From assembly GCF_036013745.1 (NCBI RefSeq), contig NZ_CP107880.1:3286001-3350000 (forward strand): a DNA stretch of 64,000 bases, in the 5' to 3' direction. The position numbers and the translations under genes were made by a program. Positions 59,109 to 64,000 of this stretch are shown here, in pieces. Position 1 is the first letter of the stretch; every line of letters begins with the position of its first letter. The notes below the pieces were generated by a model, which searched no databases, was not told the origin of the DNA, and saw nothing but the letters and a program-made list of their open reading frames with translations. This DNA is from Streptomyces sp. NBC_00483. Lineage in GTDB: Bacteria; Actinomycetota; Actinomycetes; Streptomycetales; Streptomycetaceae.

Positions 59109-60200
59109 ATGGCGGCGACGGTGACGAAACCCACGGCGCCCGGAGCGCCACCCGCCGAACCGCGTCCCCAACACCGCAGCAGAGCATGGGTTCTGACGGC
59201 CTGTCTGATCGCGGCCCTGATCACCCTCGCCCTGCTCTCGGCGGGAATCGGCGCTTACCACATCGCACCCCTGGACGTGCTCGCCTCCGCCCAGCACCGC
59301 CTGGGCCTCGGCGGGCAGGCGCTCGACCGGGTCGGCGAATCCGTCCTGTGGAACGTGCGCCTGCCCCGCGTCGTCCTCGCCCTCCTCGTCGGCGCCTCGC
59401 TCGGCTGCGCGGGCGCGCTCATGCAGGGCGTGTTCGGCAACCCGCTCGCCGAGCCCGGCGTCATCGGCATCTCGTCGGGCGCGGCGGTCGGCGCGGTGGC
59501 CTGCATCGCACTCGGCCTGAACTTCTTCGGTACGTGGACCATCACGGCCTGCGCGTTCGCGTCGGGCCTCGCGACGGTCCTGATCGTCTACGTGATGTCC
59601 CGCTCGGGCGGCCGCACGGAGGTCGTCACGCTCATCCTCACGGGCATCGCCGTGAACGCCTTCGCGGGCGCCCTGATCGGCCTGTTCCTCTCCTACGCCG
59701 ATGCCGCCGCCGTCAACCAGATCACGTTCTGGCAGCTCGGCTCGCTGGCGCAGGCGACCTGGCCGAAGGTGCTCGCGGTGCTGCCCTGCGCGGCCGTCGG
59801 CCTGCTGGTCGCGCCCTTCTACTCCCGGAAACTGGACCTGCTGTCGCTCGGCGAACGCCCGGCCCGGCACCTGGGCGTGGACGTCGAGAAGCTCCGGATC
59901 ACGCTGATCCTCGTCATCGCACTGCTCACGGCGGCGGCCGTGGCGGTCTCCGGCGTCATCGGCTTCGTCGGCCTGGTCATCCCGCACCTGCTGCGGATGC
60001 TCGCGGGTCCGGGACACCGCTTCCTGGTCCCGGGCAGCGCCCTCGGCGGCGCCGCCGTCCTGGTCGCGGCCGACCTCGCCGCCCGTACGGTGGCGGCCCC
60101 CGCCGAACTCCCCATCGGGGTGCTCACCGCGCTGACCGGCAGCCCGTTCTTCTTCTGGCTGCTGCGCCGCACCCGCCGTAAGCAAGGAGGCTGGGCATGA
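59109..60200 (+). CDS. hmuU: Heme ABC transporter permease (FecCD family)
   Basis: A 363-residue membrane protein with about ten helices. VGESVLWNVRLPRVVLALLV (the R-L-P-R signature), GVFGNPLAEPGVIGISSGAA and GVIGFVGLVIPHLLRMLAGP are FecCD/BtuC marks. It forms the channel for heme with HmuT and HmuV. The start is 1 bp after hmuT, and its stop overlaps the hmuV start (ATGA), so the three genes are coupled. Confidence 0.95.
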   Translation: MAATVTKPTAPGAPPAEPRPQHRSRAWVLTACLIAALITLALLSAGIGAYHIAPLDVLASAQHRLGLGGQALDRVGESVLWNVRLPRVVLALLVGASLGCAGALMQGVFGNPLAEPGVIGISSGAAVGAVACIALGLNFFGTWTITACAFASGLATVLIVYVMSRSGGRTEVVTLILTGIAVNAFAGALIGLFLSYADAAAVNQITFWQLGSLAQATWPKVLAVLPCAAVGLLVAPFYSRKLDLLSLGERPARHLGVDVEKLRITLILVIALLTAAAVAVSGVIGFVGLVIPHLLRMLAGPGHRFLVPGSALGGAAVLVAADLAARTVAAPAELPIGVLTALTGSPFFFWLLRRTRRKQGGWA

Positions 60201-61039
60201 AGGGCCGTTGGAGCACGCTGCTGCGGGGCCCGCGCCACCGCGCCCTGCCCGAGCGGTACGCCGCCGGGGACACGGTCGCCGAGGCCCGCGCCCTGCACGT
60301 GCACCTGGGCGGCAGGCCGGTCCTGTCCGGCGTCGACCTGGACGTGCGGGCGGGCGAGGTGCTCGCGCTGGTCGGGCCCAACGGGGCGGGGAAATCAACC
60401 CTGTTGGCGGCCCTGGCGGCGGATCTCCCGGCCGCCTCCGGCGAGCTGCGTGTCCACGGGCGGGCGGCCGACGCCTGGTCACCGGCCGAACTGGCGCTGC
60501 GCCGTTCCCTGTTGCCGCAGTCGGCGACGCTCTCCTTCCCGTTCCCGGTGGCGGACGTCGTCCGGATGGGCCGGGCGCCGTGGGCGGGCACGGAACGCGA
60601 GGACGAGGACGACGCGGCGGTCGCGGCGGCCCTCGCGGCGACGGAGACCGCGGCCTTCACCGCCCGCCCCTTCTCGGCGCTGTCCGGGGGCGAGCGCGCC
60701 CGGGTGGCGCTTGCCCGGATCCTCGCCCAGTGCGCGGGGCTGCTGCTCCTGGACGAGCCGACGGCCGCGCTCGACCTGCGCCACCAGGAACTGGTGCTGC
60801 GGGTGTGCCGCGAACGGGCCGCCGCGGGCGACGCGGTGGTCGTCGTCCTGCACGACCTGGGCCTGGCCGCCGCGCACGCCGACCGGGTGGCGGTGCTGCA
60901 CGAGGGACGCATCACGGCGCTCGGCCCGCCGGCCGAGGTGCTCGAAGGTCCGCTGCTCAGCGACGTGTACCAGCACCCGGTCGAGGTGCTGCCGCACCCG
61001 CGGACCGGGGCACCTCTGGTGGTGCCGGTACGGCCGTGA
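60197..61039 (+). CDS. hmuV: Heme ABC transporter ATP-binding protein
   Basis: A 280-residue ATPase: Walker A VGPNGAGKSTLLAALAAD, Q-loop LLPQSATLSFPF, signature LSGGERARVALARILAQ, Walker B LLLLDEPTAALDLRHQ and H-loop VVVLHDLGLAAAH. It powers HmuU. Start and upstream stop overlap by 4 bp. The first 30 residues (WSTLLRGPRHRALPERYAAG) are an extra basic tail before the usual domain. Confidence 0.95.
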   Translation: MKGRWSTLLRGPRHRALPERYAAGDTVAEARALHVHLGGRPVLSGVDLDVRAGEVLALVGPNGAGKSTLLAALAADLPAASGELRVHGRAADAWSPAELALRRSLLPQSATLSFPFPVADVVRMGRAPWAGTEREDEDDAAVAAALAATETAAFTARPFSALSGGERARVALARILAQCAGLLLLDEPTAALDLRHQELVLRVCRERAAAGDAVVVVLHDLGLAAAHADRVAVLHEGRITALGPPAEVLEGPLLSDVYQHPVEVLPHPRTGAPLVVPVRP

Positions 61040-61055
61040 CTGGTTGGGTGTCCCC

Positions 61056-61535
61056 ATGGTCGTCGTCATCACGAGCGTCATCGCGGTCCTCGGCACCCTG
61101 CTGGGCGCCGCACTGAGCCACATACTGCAGAGCCGCACGGCCGCCCGCGGCCAGGACTTCACGCGCACGGAACGGCTCCGCCAGGAACGCATCGACGCGT
61201 ACTGCGCGTTCGGCGGGGCGCTCGCCAACTATCGGCGGGGGCAGCTGGATCGCTGGTTCCCCGAGCACGTCGACCGGCCCGGCGAGACGGCCGACGTGCA
61301 CGAACTGCGGCGCGAGGCCTTTCGGTTGAGGGCGGCGGCGATGGAGGCGATGTTCCGCGTCGAGCTGCTCACCGAGGCCCCGTCGCTGGCCGTGCTCGCC
61401 CAGGAGGCGATGGCGTCCGTCGACCGCATCCCCACGGCCGACGACCGCGAGGAACTCCGGGTCGTACGCGACGAGTCGCGCGGCCTCATCCACCAGTTCA
61501 TCGCGGCGTCCCGCCCCCACGTGAACCCGGCCTGA
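61056..61535 (+). CDS. Small membrane-anchored hypothetical protein, 159 aa
   Basis: One N-terminal membrane helix (VVVITSVIAVLGTLLGAALS) is followed by a charged helical cytoplasmic region (FTRTERLRQERIDAYCAFGG, REAFRLRAAAMEAMFRVELL). It resembles conserved actinobacterial proteins of unknown function. It lies 17 bp after hmuV in the same direction and may be read with it. No cofactor motif is visible. Confidence 0.75.
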   Translation: MVVVITSVIAVLGTLLGAALSHILQSRTAARGQDFTRTERLRQERIDAYCAFGGALANYRRGQLDRWFPEHVDRPGETADVHELRREAFRLRAAAMEAMFRVELLTEAPSLAVLAQEAMASVDRIPTADDREELRVVRDESRGLIHQFIAASRPHVNPA

Positions 61536-61562
61536 TCCAAACGACAGGCCCTATGACCCGCC

Positions 61563-62978
61563 TCAGATCGACTCCAGACTCCGCCCCGTCGTCCGCGGCC
61601 CCAGGATCCGTACGTTGAGGCACAGAATCAGCATCAGCACACCCGACCCGATGAACACCGCGTCCGCGCCCAGGTCCTCGAGCACGTCGATCGCGATGAA
61701 CGGCAGCACGACCGAGGTGAGCCGGGACAGCGAGTACGCGATGCCGATGGCGCTGGAGCGCATGCCCGTCGGGAAGATCTCCGTCTGGTAGACGTGGAAG
61801 GCGTTCGAGAAGACGTTGCTGCTGACGGTGAGCAGGAAGCCCGCCCCGACGATCAGCCAGGACGCCTCCGCGAACCCGAAGACCAGGCCGAACGCGGCGA
61901 TCCCGAGCGCCGACAGGATGATGAGCGTGCGCCGCTCGATCCGGTCGATCAGCGGCACGGACAGCGCCGAGCCCACCGGGTAGCCGAGGTAGCTGAGGGC
62001 CGCGTAGGTGAGGGACTCCGTGACGGTGTGCCCCTTGGCCTGGAGGACGACCGGAGCCAGCGAACCGAAGCCGTAGTAGCCGACGGTCTGAAGGATCTGG
62101 AAGATCCACCACATGACGGTGCGGCGCGCGTACGGGGCCTTGAACATCTGGCCCAGCGGCACCTTCGCGGCGGCCGGTTCCGGGGTTTGGGCGGTCCCGG
62201 CGGTCTCGGCGCGCGGAGCCGGAATCGCCGCGGGTTCCGCACCCGCCTGAGCCTCGATGCCCCGCACGACCGCGTCCGCCTCGGCCGTCCGCCCTTGCGA
62301 GGCCAGCCAGCGCGGCGACTCCGGCAGCCGGGTCCGCAGGAGCTGAATGAACGCGGCACCGAGCGCGCCCCCGACGAGCAGCCAGCGCCAGCCGTCCACC
62401 CCGAACAACTCGTGCTTGGCCACGAGTCGGGCGCCGAGCAGCGCGGCGACGGGCACGCCGACGAAGCCGAGGGTGTAGGCCCAGGCGATGTAGCGCCCGC
62501 GCACCTTGCGGGGCAGGAACTCGGCCAAGTACGTGTCGACGAGGACCAGTTCGGCGCCGAGCCCGAGCCCGGCGAGGAAGCGGAGCACGGAGAGCTGGGT
62601 GGCGTCCTGCGCGAAGGCGCACGCCAGCGAGAACAGCGAGTAGAGCCCCAGGTTGACCAGGAACATCTTGCGCCGCCCGAACCGGTCGGCGAGCACGGAC
62701 AGCACGTTCGCGCCGACGAACATGCCGAGGAACCCGGAGGCGATCAGCCACGACTTCTCGGTGCCGGACAGCTGCCAGGACTCGGCGAGCGCGGCGGCGA
62801 GTACGCCGCCGAGGAACACCTCGTAGAGGTCGAAGAAGGCACCGATGCCGACGATCGCGGTCAGTCGGCGGTGCCACGGCCCTACGGGCAGCCGGTCGAG
62901 CCTGCCGACCGGGTCCGTGCTGTCGATGTCGTTCGTGTCCGGGGTTGTGGCGGCCCCCGTGACGCCGTGCTCACTCAT
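61563..62978 (-). CDS. MFS transporter, metabolite:H+ symporter-like (sugar-porter/SHS group)
   Basis: A 471-residue membrane protein with 12 helices. GIGAFFDLYEVFLGGVLAAA in helix 1 (the FxDxYE/D pattern), VLADRFGRRKMFLVNLGLYS (motif A), and RFLAGLGLGAELVLVDTYLA EFLPRKVRGR match the metabolite/sialate/aromatic-acid symporter groups; TEIFPTGMRSSAIGIAYSLS is the C-half motif. A long Ala/Pro/Glu loop (about residues 245-280) sits mid-protein. It probably imports an organic acid or sugar. The ATG at 62978 is 8 nt after a minus-strand TAGCGT. Confidence 0.88.
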   Translation of the reverse strand: MSEHGVTGAATTPDTNDIDSTDPVGRLDRLPVGPWHRRLTAIVGIGAFFDLYEVFLGGVLAAALAESWQLSGTEKSWLIASGFLGMFVGANVLSVLADRFGRRKMFLVNLGLYSLFSLACAFAQDATQLSVLRFLAGLGLGAELVLVDTYLAEFLPRKVRGRYIAWAYTLGFVGVPVAALLGARLVAKHELFGVDGWRWLLVGGALGAAFIQLLRTRLPESPRWLASQGRTAEADAVVRGIEAQAGAEPAAIPAPRAETAGTAQTPEPAAAKVPLGQMFKAPYARRTVMWWIFQILQTVGYYGFGSLAPVVLQAKGHTVTESLTYAALSYLGYPVGSALSVPLIDRIERRTLIILSALGIAAFGLVFGFAEASWLIVGAGFLLTVSSNVFSNAFHVYQTEIFPTGMRSSAIGIAYSLSRLTSVVLPFIAIDVLEDLGADAVFIGSGVLMLILCLNVRILGPRTTGRSLESI

Positions 62979-62992
62979 GCTCACAGACGCTA
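62979..62992 (-). promoter_or_regulatory. Leaderless promoter -10 (TAGCGT-N8-ATG)
   Basis: On the minus strand TAGCGT (62992-62987) is 8 nt before the MFS ATG, and no ribosome-binding site is present. The flanking gap to 63128 is the AT-richest stretch nearby and also holds the promoter of the divergent gene. Confidence 0.6.
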
Positions 62993-63128
62993 GCTGTAAG
63001 CGGCACGTAAATGAAGAGGCAATTCCCCCTCTCCGCACCTTCCTCACCTGCGCATACGCCCCGCATCTCTTTACACAGCCATTACTCGCATACTGGACAT
63101 AACCCCTATCCACTTGAAAGGCGGACTC

Positions 63129-63893
63129 ATGCCCACGGACGCCGACACGACCGAACCGGACACAGCCCTGGAAGTGGGCGAGTGGACCACGCTCGACAGC
63201 GGCCTCGCCGTGACGATCGACGAGATGGAGACCTTCTCGCCCACCTATCTGGACCGGGACCACGAGGACGGTGACACCTACGTCAGCTTCACGGTCCGCG
63301 TGAAGAACATGGCCCCGGGCGTGCGCCGCGCCATGCGTGCGCACCACGCCGAGCACCCGCGCCGCGCGCCGCGCAGGGGCTACTCCAGCGAGGCCGCGCA
63401 CACGAGGGCGGTCGAGCAGCACACCAAGGCGCGCTCCGACGCGCTGCGCCGCGCGAAGGGCGGCGTACGGATGCGCCTCACCGCCCGCGTCCAGGTGTGG
63501 GCGGGCGATACCCGGGCCGTCCGCACGTACGACGCCGACCAGGACATCCTCACCGGCCTGCACACCGAACTGCGCCGCCGCCGCACCGGCACCACGACCT
63601 ACGCCTTCCGCGTCCCGGCGGAGGGCCTGGACGACCTGCGCATCCGCGTGAGCCCCGCGGTGAACGGCGCGACCCGCGAGTCCGCGGACTGGGCGGCATC
63701 CCTCACGGCCCCACCGGAGGACCTCCTCGACGACTCCCTGATACGGGAGCCCGTGGAGCAGGCCCCCGCAGAGGAGGCCACGGACGAGGCCCACGAAACG
63801 GAGCACACCCCGAAGAAGCGCAAGCAGCGCCGTCAGGAGAAGCGGGACCACCGCCGCCAGCAGATCCGCTCCACGCACGGCGCGGCACTCTGA
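63129..63893 (+). CDS. Hypothetical protein with highly charged C-terminal tail, 254 aa
   Basis: No signal peptide or membrane helix. The first half has beta-rich segments (SGLAVTIDEMETFSPTYLDR, GDTYVSFTVRVKN, RMRLTARVQVWAG, TTTYAFRVPAEGLDDLRIRV) that look like an immunoglobulin-like (DUF4352/Telokin-type) sandwich, interrupted by an Arg/His/Ala-rich insert (residues about 65-110). The tail is acidic, then strongly basic (KKRKQRRQEKRDHRRQQIR). I do not recognise the family. AAAGGCGG precedes the ATG at 63129. It may bind nucleic acid or act at the ribosome, but that is a guess. Confidence 0.7.
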   Translation: MPTDADTTEPDTALEVGEWTTLDSGLAVTIDEMETFSPTYLDRDHEDGDTYVSFTVRVKNMAPGVRRAMRAHHAEHPRRAPRRGYSSEAAHTRAVEQHTKARSDALRRAKGGVRMRLTARVQVWAGDTRAVRTYDADQDILTGLHTELRRRRTGTTTYAFRVPAEGLDDLRIRVSPAVNGATRESADWAASLTAPPEDLLDDSLIREPVEQAPAEEATDEAHETEHTPKKRKQRRQEKRDHRRQQIRSTHGAAL

Positions 63894-63920
63894 CCGTGGT
63901 CGGAGGTGTGAGCGGCAGAC

Positions 63921-64000
63921 GAGTCGGGCTGTACGCCGGGTTCTGTCACCCGAGGCCCTCGCGGGCCTCGGGGAGACGGCCATCCATCTAGGACCGGCGT
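63921..64000 (-). ncRNA. rnpB: RNase P RNA, 3' portion (rest beyond window)
   Basis: Read on the minus strand, the edge begins GCCGGTCCTAGATGGATGGC and ends ACAGAACCCGGCGTACAGCC then CGACTC. The CCTAGATGGATGGCCG block and the GACAGAACCCGGCNTACAGNCCGACTC ending are the conserved 3' part of bacterial type A RNase P RNA; a local hairpin (GAGGCCC/GGGCCTC) lies between them. Only about 80 of roughly 400 nt are inside the window. It processes tRNA 5' ends. Confidence 0.9.

Noticed and set aside
1..64000. Insertion sequences, prophage, tRNA genes or biosynthetic gene cluster.
   Set aside because: No transposase, integrase, phage structural gene, tRNA cloverleaf or PKS/NRPS sequence was recognised; the ABC/SARP pair alone is not a cluster.

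Overview
The window is chromosomal DNA from a Streptomyces or very close relative. Evidence: very high GC with strong third-position bias, many GTG/TTG starts, many TANNNT-N6-8-ATG leaderless promoters, Tat- and lipobox-type exported proteins, and dispersed hairpin repeats typical of the genus. Gene content and order (glnE, a glnA2-type gene, panB, a large SARP/AfsR-like regulator, map, efeOBU, phoD, htaA/hmuTUV) recall the glnE-to-htaA part of the Streptomyces coelicolor chromosome. That synteny is from memory, not from a search.

Layout. 1-5.9 kb: end of a LacI regulator, a PAP2 membrane protein, and an amidohydrolase/APC permease pair facing a TetR regulator. 5.9-12 kb: glnE, a PPOX-type flavoenzyme, a VOC protein, a membrane gene that has lost its start, and a glnA2-like ligase. 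12-17.9 kb: secreted S53 protease, second APC permease, and a probable copper unit (DUF6153-like protein and multicopper oxidase). 17.9-24 kb: two MFS exporters, a membrane EEP hydrolase, a TetR repressor, panB. 24-25.8 kb: 1.8 kb without a convincing gene, built of repeats (G-rich array, 278-bp duplication, 109-bp array). 25.8-31.2 kb: DrrAB-type ABC exporter and a convergent SARP-NB-ARC regulator. 31.3-36.6 kb: M50-like peptidase, NADPH:F420 oxidoreductase, map, heme oxygenase, PhzF protein. 36.7-41.2 kb: EfeOBU iron uptake. 41.2-54.9 kb: mixed housekeeping and accessory genes (prim-pol fragment, TetR/DUF6243 pair, DDAH, Rsm22-like methyltransferase, serine hydrolase, MFS, oxidoreductase, PhoD, SDR, DoxX, MazG-like, Nudix, MOSC, GrpB, GT2). 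54.9-61 kb: two HtaA heme-binding surface proteins opposite hmuTUV. 61-64 kb: a small membrane protein, an MFS transporter, an unknown protein, and the 3' end of rnpB at the right edge.

How it works together. Iron and heme form one theme: IdeR/DmdR-type boxes precede heme oxygenase, efeO and the htaA/hmuT divergent promoter, so heme capture (HtaA), import (HmuTUV), breakdown (heme oxygenase) and free-iron uptake (EfeOBU) are probably derepressed together. Nitrogen is a second theme (GlnE, GlnA2-like enzyme, amino-acid permeases). The strongest new regulatory signal is three TGTCGGT heptamers at 11-bp spacing, 8 bp from a probable -10 of the ABC exporter. This is the layout known for SARP activators, and a SARP gene lies just downstream. 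That SARP also carries two kinds of dispersed genomic repeat translated in frame inside its interdomain linker.

All calls come from reading the sequence alone; no database search was run.
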